A stretch of DNA of 64,000 bases from Ruegeria_B marisflavi (lineage in GTDB: Bacteria; Pseudomonadota; Alphaproteobacteria; Rhodobacterales; Rhodobacteraceae): the NCBI RefSeq assembly GCF_025673445.1, contig NZ_JAOVQN010000018.1, forward strand, positions 50,276 through 114,275, written 5' to 3'. Positions 1 through 8,044 of this stretch are shown one piece after another. Every line of letters begins with the position of its first letter. Within the stretch, counting starts at the first letter, position 1. The notes under the pieces are model-generated. The model did not search any database and was not told the DNA's origin. It saw only the letters and a program-made list of their open reading frames with translations. Made by a program: the position numbers and the translations under genes.

Positions 1-296
1 GCCATCGCGAGGCCACCGCGCAGGTGACCGAGAAAGGCGTTCGAAGCCGCGTAAAGCTCGCGACTGATGCCGCCCTTGTTCACGAACAGCCCCATCAGGA
101 TGAAGAGCGGCACCACCGACAGGCCATAGTCCTGGCTGGTGTCGATGATCAGCCGCGCCACCATCGAGATCGAGGCGCGGAAATTGCTTTCGGCCATGAA
201 ACCCACCATGCCGACAAATCCCATGGCAAAGGCGATGGGCACGCGCACGAGGATCAGGAAAAGAACTGCGGCAAAACCGATAAGCGATGCGGTCAT
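1..296 (-). CDS. dctM: TRAP transporter large permease DctM (partial, C-terminus outside window)
   Basis: The first ~98 residues of the large membrane subunit of a tripartite ATP-independent periplasmic (TRAP) transporter are present; the rest lies beyond the window edge. The N-terminus is a hydrophobic helix with the RVPIAFAMGFVG stretch typical of DctM, followed by a second membrane segment (PLFILMGLFV). DctM carries solute across the inner membrane using the Na+ or H+ gradient. Its ATG overlaps the stop codon of dctQ by four bases (ATGA), so the two are translationally coupled. The family call is secure. The substrate is unknown; the neighbouring oxygenase operon suggests an organic acid that the operon degrades. 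Confidence 0.9.
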   Translation of the reverse strand, partial: MTASLIGFAAVLFLILVRVPIAFAMGFVGMVGFMAESNFRASISMVARLIIDTSQDYGLSVVPLFILMGLFVNKGGISRELYAASNAFLGHLRGGLAM

Positions 297-787
297 GGCG
301 CACTCCCCGCCAGACGTGGCGCCACGATCAGCAGCACGCCGCGCACCACCAGCACCACCGCAGTGACCAGCGTCATCGCCGCGATGAACCAGCCGACCAC
401 GTGCAGCGGCAGGCGCAGGTATTCCATGACATCTCCATAAGACCGCGACCGCTCAGCCAGGTCGAACACCCGCTGCGCGGGCAGGAACAGGATCGCGCCG
501 CAGAACAGACAGACCGCCGCATCGCGCCAGCGCGACAGGCGGAACCGGGCAAATGGGGCATCCAGGAGATCCACGCTTACATGGGCATTCCGGCCCGACA
601 GGACCGGCATGACCGAAAAAACCATCACCGCCATCAACAGGCGCGTCAGGTCGGCGGCCACCTCGATTGGCGCATTGAAGACCGAGCGCAGGACCACGTC
701 GGCAAAAGTCATCACCATAAGGACGAACAGCGCGGCCGAGGCCAGAAGACCGGGCAGCCAGACGGAAAGGGAGAAAAAGCGCATCAT
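293..787 (-). CDS. dctQ: TRAP transporter small permease DctQ
   Basis: A small membrane protein of about 164 residues with four predicted membrane helices, matching the DctQ family, which bridges the periplasmic binding protein and DctM. The start was placed at tandem ATGs (787/784). A longer reading frame opens at 832, but that would run through the perfect hairpin at 804-830 and adds residues unlike the family. The Shine-Dalgarno sequence before 787 is weak. The gene follows dctP and overlaps dctM by four bases, giving the order dctP-dctQ-dctM. Confidence 0.85.
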   Translation of the reverse strand: MMRFFSLSVWLPGLLASAALFVLMVMTFADVVLRSVFNAPIEVAADLTRLLMAVMVFSVMPVLSGRNAHVSVDLLDAPFARFRLSRWRDAAVCLFCGAILFLPAQRVFDLAERSRSYGDVMEYLRLPLHVVGWFIAAMTLVTAVVLVVRGVLLIVAPRLAGSAP

Positions 788-803
788 ATGGTCAATCGCA
801 AAC

Positions 804-830
804 GTGCCGCCCCAAGGATCGGGGCGGCAC
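804..830 (-). terminator. Intra-operon hairpin between dctP and dctQ
   Basis: A perfect 10-bp stem (GTGCCGCCCC / GGGGCGGCAC) with a 7-base loop lies 11 bases past the dctP stop and ends about 17 bases before dctQ. It has no T-run. Such hairpins after binding-protein genes typically stop part of the transcript or protect the upstream mRNA, giving more binding protein than permease. That role is inferred here. Confidence 0.6.
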
Positions 831-841
831 ATGCTTGCATG

Positions 842-1858
842 TCAGTTCGCGGCCATCTCGGCCTTGACCATCTCATAGGCGGCCTGCGCATCCACGCCCG
901 CCCCTTCGAGTTCGGCCAGGACCTTGGCGGTCACTTCTGCCGCAATCGCGGCAAACTTGGCCTGATCCTCGGCCGAAGCGTCGACGATCTTGGTCCCCTC
1001 GGCCGACTTGGTGGCCTCGTACCCGATCATGTCCGACTTGTCCCAGGCCGCGCCTGCCATCCGGCTGGCTGGCTCACCAAACACCTTTTCATCCAGCGCC
1101 GCCTGAACATCGGCGGGCAGGCTGTCAAAGGTCTCCTGGCTCATGATGATGGCGAAAGACCCGCGATAGAAACCGCCGGGCATGTCGTAGAGGTTCTTGG
1201 CCACTTCGTTCAGCTTGAAGCCCACACGCTCGCCCACGTTCATCGCCACCGCGTCGGCGGCACCGGATTCCAGCGTCTCATAGACCTTGGGCGCGGGCAC
1301 GTTGATCCCCACCAGCCCCAGCGCCGCGCCGACATCGCCCGCAACGCCGCCGCCGATCCGGGTCTTCAGCCCGTTCAGGTCGGCCAGCGAGGCCACATCC
1401 TTGCTGGTGTGGATCTGGCCCGGACCATGGGTATTGAGCGAGATCAGTTTGACGCCCCGGTGTTCATCCAGCTTGGCCAGATGCGCCTCGTGCACACGCC
1501 AATAAGCGACCGAGGCGGCCTCGGCATTGCCCTCAAAGCCCGGCAGTTCGATCAGCTTTGTGCCGATGAACCGGCCCGGCTGGTAGCCATGGAAGATGAT
1601 CGCGATATCCGCCGCACCGTCCTGGATCAGGTCCATCTGCGCTGGCGGCGGCGCCAGGCCAAAGACCAGCTCGCCGCTGACCTGCCCGCCGCTGGCCTCT
1701 TCGATCATGCCGATCAGGCCAGCAAAAATCTCGGTGTTGATGCCGTGGGTCGGCGGCAGCCAGGTAGAGACGCGCAAGGTGGTGTCAGCGGCCCAGGCGG
1801 CCATGCTGGTGCTGGCGCAGACGACCGCTGCGGCGGCAAGGCGTGCAAAATGCTTCAT
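842..1858 (-). CDS. dctP: TRAP transporter periplasmic solute-binding protein DctP
   Basis: A 338-residue extracytoplasmic solute receptor. Residues 1-23 form a signal peptide (basic start, alanine-rich core, AWA-A cleavage site), followed by TLRVSTWLPPTHGIN, characteristic of DctP-family receptors. The start at 1858 is chosen for its GGGAGGAC ribosome-binding site and because it opens the signal peptide; an upstream in-frame start (1945) would bury that peptide. The gene is first in the dctPQM operon, downstream of marR on the same strand and separated from it by a palindrome resembling the one on the divergent oxygenase promoter. The ligand is not identifiable; a substrate of the oxygenase pathway is the natural inference. 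Confidence 0.9.
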   Translation of the reverse strand: MKHFARLAAAAVVCASTSMAAWAADTTLRVSTWLPPTHGINTEIFAGLIGMIEEASGGQVSGELVFGLAPPPAQMDLIQDGAADIAIIFHGYQPGRFIGTKLIELPGFEGNAEAASVAYWRVHEAHLAKLDEHRGVKLISLNTHGPGQIHTSKDVASLADLNGLKTRIGGGVAGDVGAALGLVGINVPAPKVYETLESGAADAVAMNVGERVGFKLNEVAKNLYDMPGGFYRGSFAIIMSQETFDSLPADVQAALDEKVFGEPASRMAGAAWDKSDMIGYEATKSAEGTKIVDASAEDQAKFAAIAAEVTAKVLAELEGAGVDAQAAYEMVKAEMAAN

Positions 1859-1948
1859 GTAGTCCTCCCTCGTGATGCTGTGCCCGGCGTGACCGGAACT
1901 AGTGATCCCGGCGCAAGCATCACACCGCGCCTCGGCAGTTGTCAAGAA

Positions 1949-1966
1949 ATATGAAATTGCATGTAT
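1949..1966. promoter_or_regulatory. Candidate MarR operator upstream of dctP
   Basis: An imperfect palindrome, ATATGAAATTGCATGTAT, lies between marR and dctP. It shares the ATATGA / TCAT-type half-sites with the palindrome on the oxygenase promoter (2459-2474). A TTGACA -35-like box on the minus strand lies just downstream (1945-1940), with only a weak -10 about 17 bases further. The MarR protein encoded between the two sites is the obvious candidate ligand. The site is seen; its function is inferred. Confidence 0.5.
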
Positions 1967-1974
1967 TCCGGCGA

Positions 1975-2430
1975 TCAGGTCGCATCGGGCCGGTCCAGAA
2001 CGTCCAGCAACGTGCGCAAAACCCCCTTGATACGGGCGGCATCCGTATCGGCCAGCGCTGACAGCAACCGGGTTTCGTGCCGCCGCGCATCCTTGACCAG
2101 CGCTTCGGCCAGGTCCCTGCCCTCGGCGGTCAGACGCACCCGCACGCGCCGCTTGTCATTGGAATCGGCAACCCGGCTCACCAGCCCGCGCGCATCCATC
2201 TGATCAACGATTCGCGTCATCCGCGACTGCTCCATCAGCGACAGACGGGCCAGACGGGTGATCATCATACCATCATTGTCCACCAGACAGGCCAGCACCC
2301 GCCATTCGGGCACCCGCAGGCCGCGCGCGCGGACATGGTCATGAAACTGCGCGCTGGCCTGCTCGCTGGACGCCGCGAGAAGGTACAGCAGATATCCGGT
2401 CACAAAGGTGTCGTTCTGGGTTTCACTCAT
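1975..2430 (-). CDS. MarR-family transcriptional regulator
   Basis: A winged-helix regulator of about 151 residues. Visible features are the dimerisation helices, the recognition-helix region ITRLARLSLMEQSRMTRIVDQM and the wing DSNDKRRVRVRLTAEG with its DxR motif. MarR proteins usually repress catabolic or efflux genes and are released by a small aromatic ligand. The start was taken at the ATG at 2430 (MSETQ). An upstream ATG at 2472 lies inside the palindrome covering the divergent promoter, so it is less likely. The gene sits between the TRAP operon and the divergent oxygenase operon, and matching palindromes lie on both sides. Confidence 0.88.
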   Translation of the reverse strand: MSETQNDTFVTGYLLYLLAASSEQASAQFHDHVRARGLRVPEWRVLACLVDNDGMMITRLARLSLMEQSRMTRIVDQMDARGLVSRVADSNDKRRVRVRLTAEGRDLAEALVKDARRHETRLLSALADTDAARIKGVLRTLLDVLDRPDAT

Positions 2431-2446
2431 GAGGTCTGAATTTGTC

Positions 2447-2475
2447 TTGACTCGATTTATATGATTTTTCATATT
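2447..2475 (+). promoter_or_regulatory. Oxygenase operon promoter overlapped by a palindromic operator
   Basis: TTGACT (2447-2452) and CATATT (2470-2475) are spaced 17 bases apart and form a good sigma-70-type promoter directed at the ferredoxin reductase gene, whose ATG is at 2496. The palindrome ATATGATTTTTCATAT (2459-2474) covers the spacer and -10 box, so a bound protein would block the polymerase. A related palindrome precedes dctP. The ribosome-binding site GGGAGG lies just downstream. Confidence 0.6.
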
Positions 2476-2495
2476 TTAAGCAGGGAGGCGCCGAG

Positions 2496-3428
2496 ATGCT
2501 CAAGCTGACAATTGCGCAGAAACTGGCCGTGACCAAGCGGATTTCGGCATTCACCCTGGTTGCGGCCGATGGTGAAGCCCTACCCGGCTACACCGCCGGG
2601 GCCCATATCGCCGTCGAAACCGCCTCCGGACCACGCAGCTATTCGCTGATCGACTGGCCCGGTGACACGCCCGGCCCCTATACCATCGCGGTCCAGCGCG
2701 AGGACGCGGGCGATGGCGGCAGCAAGGCCATGCATGCCTTGTCCGAAGGTGACACGATCACCACGGCCGAACCGAAGAATGACTTTGAGCTGCGGACCGA
2801 AGACAAGCCCGCGGCCCTGCTGGCGGGCGGCATCGGCGTGACACCGCTGATCTCGATGGCCACCACACTCCGGGCGCAATCACGGCCCTTTGTCTTTCAC
2901 TATTCCGGCCGCAGCGCCGATGCGATGGCCTGGCTGGACAGGTCGCGCGACGAATTCGGGGGCAATTTCCACGCCCATTTCGACGATACCGCGCCGCTGG
3001 ACCTGAACACGCTGATGGCCGATCTCACCGGCCACGCCCTATATATCTGTGGGCCAAAAGGCATGATCGAAGCTGCCCGCACCGCCGCCGAGGCGGCGGG
3101 TATCGCCGCCGCAGACATTCATGTGGAACTCTTCACCAATGCCGCGCCCAGCGCGGCCGACAGCGCGTTCGAGATCGAGATCGCCTCGTCAGGCGAGGTC
3201 ATCACCGTGGCGCCCGGCCAGACCATCATCGAGGCGTTGGAGGCCGCTGGCCTCGACCCGCTCTATGATTGCCAACGCGGCGATTGCGGCATCTGCCAGA
3301 CCGACGTGATCGCGGGCACCCCCGATCACCGCGACGTGGTGCTCAGCCAGGCCGAACGCGACAGCGGCAAGGTCATGCAAATCTGTGTCAGCCGGGCGCT
3401 CAGCGCGCGCCTCGTGCTCGATCTGTAA
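2496..3428 (+). CDS. Oxygenase-associated ferredoxin reductase (FMN/NAD + C-terminal 2Fe-2S, VanB-type)
   Basis: A 310-residue electron-transfer protein that passes electrons from NAD(P)H to the Rieske oxygenase encoded next to it. An N-terminal flavin-binding barrel (with PRSYSL) is followed by an NAD-binding domain (AGGIGVTPLISMA, YICGPKGMI) and a C-terminal plant-type [2Fe-2S] ferredoxin domain with the Cys-x4-Cys-x2-Cys cluster in CQRGDCGIC and a fourth Cys in QICVSRA. This domain order matches vanillate-demethylase or phthalate-dioxygenase reductases. It is the first gene of the operon, with a clear GGGAGG site, and lies 11 bases before the oxygenase large subunit. Confidence 0.93.
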   Translation: MLKLTIAQKLAVTKRISAFTLVAADGEALPGYTAGAHIAVETASGPRSYSLIDWPGDTPGPYTIAVQREDAGDGGSKAMHALSEGDTITTAEPKNDFELRTEDKPAALLAGGIGVTPLISMATTLRAQSRPFVFHYSGRSADAMAWLDRSRDEFGGNFHAHFDDTAPLDLNTLMADLTGHALYICGPKGMIEAARTAAEAAGIAAADIHVELFTNAAPSAADSAFEIEIASSGEVITVAPGQTIIEALEAAGLDPLYDCQRGDCGICQTDVIAGTPDHRDVVLSQAERDSGKVMQICVSRALSARLVLDL

Positions 3429-3439
3429 GGGAGGAAGGC

Positions 3440-4765
3440 ATGAACGCGAACGATATCAGGGCGATGATCCAGCCCGCTCAGGTCCATCGCGACGTCTATA
3501 TCAGCGATGCGGTCTATCAGCTGGAAATGCGCCACCTTTTCACCAATGCCTGGATCTTTGTCGGCCATGACAGCCAGACCCCGAACAAGGGCGATTACAT
3601 CACCACACAGGTGGGCGACCAGCCAGTGATCATGGTGCGCCACACCGATGGCGAGGTGAAGGTTCTTTACAACCGCTGCCCGCACAAGGGCACCAAGATC
3701 GCCATCGACCGGGCCGGCAATACCGGCAAGTTCTTTCGCTGCCCGTATCACGCCTGGAGCTTCAAGACCGATGGCTGCCTGCTCGCCATCCCGCTGAAGA
3801 AGGGATACGAGGGCACCGGCCTGTCCGACAGCCAGAACGGCAAGGGGATGCAGGCGGTGGGCGCGGTGCACAATTATCGCGGCTTCGTCTTTGCCCGGTT
3901 GGCCGAAGACGGGATCGGGTTCGACGAGTTCTTTGGCGGCTCTCTCAGTTCCATCGACAACATGGTCGACCGCGCGCCTGAAGGCCGCGTGGAAATCTCC
4001 GGCCCGCCGCTGCGCTACATGCACAAGTGCAACTGGAAAATGCTGGTCGAAAACCAGACCGACACCTGCCATCCGATGGTCGCGCATGAAAGCTCGGCCG
4101 GGACAGCGGTCAAGATCTATGAGCAGATGGGCAACCCCGAACCGCGCCCGCCCGCGATGCAGATCATCGCGCCGTTCATGAGCCCTTATGAGTTCTTCGA
4201 GGACATGGGCATCCGCACCTGGCCCAATGGCCACGGCCATACCGGCGTCAACATGTCGATCCATTCGAAATACGATGCCATCCCCGGCTATTTCGAAGCG
4301 ATGGTCGAAGCCTATGGCGAAAAGCGCGCCAAGGCCATTCTGGACGAGAACCGGCACAACACCGTCTATTTCCCCAATATCATGATCAAGGCGCCGCTGA
4401 CGCAGCTGCGCAACTTCATCCCGCTGGGGGCAGACCGGACGCTGGTGGAAAGCTATGTCTACCGGCTGGTCGGCGCGCCCGAGCAGCTGACCGCCATGTC
4501 GGCTATGTACAACCGGATGATCAACGCCCCCACTTCGATCGTGGGTCATGACGATCTGGAGATGTACGAGCGCGCGCAAGAGGGGCTCCACGCCGAGGGC
4601 ATGCAATGGGTCGATATCCGGCGGTTGCATACAGGGCCAGAGGATTTCGAGACCGAAGCGGTCGAAAACGGCACCACCGAACGGCAGATGCGCAACCAGT
4701 TCCACGCCTGGGCCAAGTTCATGACCATGTCGATGGAGGGCGCCCCCGGCGTCGCCGCCGAATGA
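3440..4765 (+). CDS. Aromatic-ring-hydroxylating (Rieske) dioxygenase, large subunit
   Basis: A 441-residue catalytic subunit. The Rieske [2Fe-2S] centre is Cys80-Pro-His82 and Cys101-x2-His104. The mononuclear iron site is in the stretch ENQTDTCHPMVAH, with His211 and His216 as ligands; the third, an Asp, lies further on. The start at 3440 follows GGGAGG; a longer upstream frame only overlaps the reductase gene. Members insert dioxygen into aromatic acids such as benzoate, anthranilate or salicylate. Which substrate is used cannot be told from motifs. Its partner subunit follows immediately, and the reductase precedes it, so the set makes a complete three-component enzyme. Confidence 0.93.
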   Translation: MNANDIRAMIQPAQVHRDVYISDAVYQLEMRHLFTNAWIFVGHDSQTPNKGDYITTQVGDQPVIMVRHTDGEVKVLYNRCPHKGTKIAIDRAGNTGKFFRCPYHAWSFKTDGCLLAIPLKKGYEGTGLSDSQNGKGMQAVGAVHNYRGFVFARLAEDGIGFDEFFGGSLSSIDNMVDRAPEGRVEISGPPLRYMHKCNWKMLVENQTDTCHPMVAHESSAGTAVKIYEQMGNPEPRPPAMQIIAPFMSPYEFFEDMGIRTWPNGHGHTGVNMSIHSKYDAIPGYFEAMVEAYGEKRAKAILDENRHNTVYFPNIMIKAPLTQLRNFIPLGADRTLVESYVYRLVGAPEQLTAMSAMYNRMINAPTSIVGHDDLEMYERAQEGLHAEGMQWVDIRRLHTGPEDFETEAVENGTTERQMRNQFHAWAKFMTMSMEGAPGVAAE

Positions 4766-4782
4766 GCGAGGGGAATGCAGCA

Positions 4783-5259
4783 ATGACCACCCGCGACGAC
4801 GTGATCGACTTCATCTATGCCGAAACAAGGATGCTGGACGAGGGACGCTATACCGAATGGCTCGACCTGTGGCTGCCCGATGCGGTCTACTGGATGCCGC
4901 TCGACTACAAGCAGGCCGATCCGGTCAACGCCACCTCGTTCCTTTACGAGGACAATTTCATGCTGCGCCTCAGGGTCGAGCGGCTGAATGGCGAGCGGAC
5001 CTTTTCGCAGAAGCCCAAATCGCGCTGTAACCACGTGATCCAGCGCCCCTTTGTCGATGTCTTCGACCCAGAGGCGGGCAAGTTCCAGACCGTGACCAAC
5101 ATGCATTATGTCGAGACGCGGCTGGACGAACAGCAGCTCTTGGCCCTCACCGTGACGCATGATCTGGCGCTGGTGGATGGCGCTTTCCGTATCGCGGGCA
5201 AGAAGGTGGAGCTGCTCAATTGCGACGCCGCCTTTGGCAATATCCAGCTGCTGCCGTGA
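4783..5259 (+). CDS. Aromatic-ring-hydroxylating dioxygenase, small (beta) subunit
   Basis: A 158-residue protein of the SnoaL/NTF2-like fold used by Rieske oxygenase beta subunits, with the typical EARMLDEGRYTEWLDLW-type opening (here ETRMLDEGRYTEWLDLWL) and a YWMPL segment. It builds the alpha3-beta3 hexamer and is structural. An ATG at 4762 overlaps the stop of the large-subunit gene. The ATG at 4783 is preferred because GAGGGG lies at good distance before it, but the 4762 start, seven residues longer, remains possible. Confidence 0.9.
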   Translation: MTTRDDVIDFIYAETRMLDEGRYTEWLDLWLPDAVYWMPLDYKQADPVNATSFLYEDNFMLRLRVERLNGERTFSQKPKSRCNHVIQRPFVDVFDPEAGKFQTVTNMHYVETRLDEQQLLALTVTHDLALVDGAFRIAGKKVELLNCDAAFGNIQLLP

Positions 5260-6869
5260 GCGCCGAGACGGTTTACGCCGCCATCGCGGCCACAGCGGCA
5301 CGCTGGCCGGACCGCCCGCTGCTTGACGTTTTGCCCGGCACGGCGGCGGCCTATGACATCGCGGCCGGGCCGGTCAGCTATGGCACCTTCCTTGCGCGCG
5401 TGGATGCGCGGGCCGAGGCGCTGAAACAGGCGGGCTATGGCGCGGGAATGCGGGTGGCAGCGCTTTTGGAAAACCGGCCCGTGTTCTTTGAGCTCTTTGC
5501 CGCGCTCAACTGCATCGGCGCCTCGATCGTACCGATCAATCCCGACCTGCGGGCGGCCGAACTGGAATACCTGATCGGCCATGCGCAACCGGCGCTGATC
5601 GTCGCCCTGCCCGCCCGTGCCGAAGAACTGCGCGCGGCGGCCTTGGCTGCGGGTGTCACAACCCCGGTCATCGGGGACCAGGATGCACCGCCCCCACCCC
5701 GCGCCGAGGCCACCGTGACCGAGCCACGCACAGGCGAGGCGCGCGAGGCGGCGCTGCTCTATACCTCGGGCACCACCGGCAACCCCAAGGGCTGCGTGCT
5801 GCCCAATGCCTATTTCCTGCTGGCCGGGCGCTGGTATGCCGATCTGGGCGGGGTCGCGTCCCTGACCGAAACGGGCGAGCGGATGATCACGCCCCTGCCG
5901 ATCTTTCACATGAACGCCATGGCCTATTCCTTCATGGCGATGGTCACCGTGGGCGGTTGCCTGATCGCGCTCGACCGCTTCCATCCGTCGAGCTGGTGGG
6001 CCGATGTGGCCGGGGCGCGCGCCACCTGCCTGCATTACCTGGGCGTCATGCCCTCGATCCTGATGTCCCTGCCCGAGGCACCTGCGGACCGCGCCCATCA
6101 CGTGCGCTTCGGTTTCGGGGCGGGGATCGACCCCAAGCTGCAAGCCGGGTTCGAGGCGCGGTTCGGCTTTCCGCTGATCGAGGCCTGGGCGATGACCGAA
6201 ACCGGGGCAGGCGCGGTAATCGCCGCCCATACGCATGACCGGCTGATCGGCCAATCCTGTCTGGGCCGGGCCGAGGGCTGGGTCGCGGCCCGCGTGGTCA
6301 CCGATACCGGACAGGACGCCGCCCCGGACGAGCCGGGCGAACTCCTAGTCCGCAACGTCGGTCCCGACCCGCGCTACGGCTTCTTCTCGCATTACGACAA
6401 GAACCCCGAGGCCACGGCAGAAGCCTGGGAAGGCGGCTGGTTCCACACCGGGGATATCGTGCGCCGCGATGGTGACGGGCGGTTCTTCTTCGTGGACCGC
6501 AAGAAGAACGTAATCCGCCGCTCGGGCGAGAATATCGCCGCGGTCGAGGTGGAAAGCGTGTTGATGCGCCACCCGTCCATCCGGGCGGCGGGCGTGGCCG
6601 CTGTGCCCGACCCGATGCGCGGGGACGAGGTGTTCGCCTGTCTAACTGTCGATGCCCCCTCGCCCGATCTTGCCCAGCAGATCGCCCAATGGGCGCTGAC
6701 CCAGATGGCCTATTACAAGGTGCCGGGCTATATTGCCTTTGTGGACAACCTGCCGATGACCCCGACCCAGAAGATCCAGCGCAAGGCGCTGAAAGAGATG
6801 GCCGAGGCGCTGTTGTCGGACCCAGCCACGGTGACGCTGACCCATCTCAAGAAACGGCAGGTGGCGTGA
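5256..6869 (+). CDS. Acyl-CoA synthetase / AMP-dependent CoA ligase (ANL superfamily)
   Basis: A ~537-residue adenylate-forming enzyme. The P-loop-like motif LLYTSGTTGNPKGC, the A5 motif AWAMTETGAG, the A7 aspartate in WFHTGDIVRRD and the hinge/lysine end region (PTQKIQRKALKE) are all present. It activates a carboxylic acid with ATP and joins it to coenzyme A. The start is taken as GTG at 5256, overlapping the previous stop codon (GTGA); upstream codons in this frame lie inside the beta-subunit gene. In context it probably primes the pathway substrate or a ring-cleavage product as a CoA thioester. The exact acid is unknown. Confidence 0.88.
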   Translation: MSAETVYAAIAATAARWPDRPLLDVLPGTAAAYDIAAGPVSYGTFLARVDARAEALKQAGYGAGMRVAALLENRPVFFELFAALNCIGASIVPINPDLRAAELEYLIGHAQPALIVALPARAEELRAAALAAGVTTPVIGDQDAPPPPRAEATVTEPRTGEAREAALLYTSGTTGNPKGCVLPNAYFLLAGRWYADLGGVASLTETGERMITPLPIFHMNAMAYSFMAMVTVGGCLIALDRFHPSSWWADVAGARATCLHYLGVMPSILMSLPEAPADRAHHVRFGFGAGIDPKLQAGFEARFGFPLIEAWAMTETGAGAVIAAHTHDRLIGQSCLGRAEGWVAARVVTDTGQDAAPDEPGELLVRNVGPDPRYGFFSHYDKNPEATAEAWEGGWFHTGDIVRRDGDGRFFFVDRKKNVIRRSGENIAAVEVESVLMRHPSIRAAGVAAVPDPMRGDEVFACLTVDAPSPDLAQQIAQWALTQMAYYKVPGYIAFVDNLPMTPTQKIQRKALKEMAEALLSDPATVTLTHLKKRQVA

Positions 6870-8044
6870 TGGCACGACCTGCCAGCTATGAGGGCGTGGC
6901 GCTGGTTGCGCCCTTCTCGACGCCCTATCAGCGCTATTCCATCGACACCGCCCATCACTGGATTGCCACCGCTTTGCGCGGCTCGTTGCGGGCGGCGGGG
7001 CTGAAGCCCGGCGATCTGGACGGGTTCCAGGTCGCGTCCTTCACGCTGTTCCCCGATACCGCCGTGGGGCTGACCCAGCATCTGGGCCTCTGCCCGCGCT
7101 GGCTGGATCATATCCCGATGGGCGGCGCCTCGGCCGGGGTGGCCCTGCGCCGCGCCGCGCGCGCTGTGCAGGCGGGTGACGCCGAAATCATTGCCTGCGT
7201 CGCAGGCGACACCAACCATATCGACAGTTTCCGGCAGCTCTTGTCCAGCTTCTCACGCTTTGCGATGGATGCGAGCTATCCCTATGGCTACGGCGGCCCG
7301 AATGCGAGCTTTGCGCTGCTCACCGACCGCTACATGACCGAATACGGCGCCACGCGCGCGGATTTCGGGCGGCTCTGCGTGGCCCAGCGCGCCAATGCGC
7401 TGAAGAACCCGAACGCGGTGATGAAGAAACCCCTGACGATGGAGCAATACCTGAACGCCCGCCCCATCGCCGACCCGATTGCGCTCTTTGACTGCGTGAT
7501 GCCCTGCGCCGGGGCCGAGGCGTTTCTGGTCATGTCCGAGGATCGGGCGCAATCGCTGAACCTGCCCTTTGCCCGGCTGGCCGCCGCCATCGAGCGGCAC
7601 AATGCCCATGCCGACGACCCAATCCAGCTGCGCGGTGGCTGGACGATGGATGTGGATGTGCTCTGGGATCAGGCCGGAATGGGACCGCAGGACATGGATC
7701 TGGTGCAGACCTATGACGACTATCCGGTGATTTCGATGATGCAGATCGAGGATCTGGGGTTCTGCGCCAAGGGCGAAGGCCCGGCCTTCCTGCGCGAGAA
7801 GGATCTGACCGTTTCGGGCGACTTCCCCCACAACACCTCGGGCGGGCAGCTTTCCGGCGGTCAGGCCGGGGCGGCGGGCGGCTTCATCGGCATGGTCGAG
7901 GCGATCCGCCAGGTCACCGGACAGGCAGGCGGCACGCAGGTGCCGGGAGCGGAACGGGCGCTGGTGTCGGGCTTTGGCATGATCAACTTCGACCGTGGCC
8001 TCTGTTCCAGTGCGGCGGTCCTCACGACCGGAGCGCGCGCATGA
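6869..8044 (+). CDS. Thiolase-fold protein (SCP-x/lipid-transfer type) lacking usual catalytic residues
   Basis: A 391-residue protein of the thiolase superfamily, resembling the SCP-x-like group that pairs with DUF35 (OB-fold, zinc-ribbon) proteins. The position of the nucleophilic cysteine reads GGASAGVAL, with Ala in place of Cys. The histidine motif reads GGQLSGGQAGAAGG, where family enzymes have GHPxGxxG. A late GLCSS may hold the second cysteine. Ordinary thiolytic chemistry is therefore doubtful. DUF35-linked members are known to form complexes that act on acyl-CoA thioesters, including retro-aldol cleavage. The ATG overlaps the ligase stop (ATGA), and the DUF35-SDR gene follows with a four-base overlap. 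Confidence 0.8.
   Translation: MARPASYEGVALVAPFSTPYQRYSIDTAHHWIATALRGSLRAAGLKPGDLDGFQVASFTLFPDTAVGLTQHLGLCPRWLDHIPMGGASAGVALRRAARAVQAGDAEIIACVAGDTNHIDSFRQLLSSFSRFAMDASYPYGYGGPNASFALLTDRYMTEYGATRADFGRLCVAQRANALKNPNAVMKKPLTMEQYLNARPIADPIALFDCVMPCAGAEAFLVMSEDRAQSLNLPFARLAAAIERHNAHADDPIQLRGGWTMDVDVLWDQAGMGPQDMDLVQTYDDYPVISMMQIEDLGFCAKGEGPAFLREKDLTVSGDFPHNTSGGQLSGGQAGAAGGFIGMVEAIRQVTGQAGGTQVPGAERALVSGFGMINFDRGLCSSAAVLTTGARA

Noticed and set aside
287..1954. A 555-codon plus-strand open frame
   Set aside because: Antisense to dctQ and dctP. It is His/Arg/Gly-rich, typical of high-GC shadow frames, and has no domain.
2431..2472. Upstream ATG (2472) for the MarR gene
   Set aside because: It lies in the palindrome over the divergent promoter; the ATG at 2430 is more consistent.
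3326..4783. A 485-codon minus-strand open frame
   Set aside because: Antisense to the Rieske large subunit, which has intact catalytic motifs; shadow frame.
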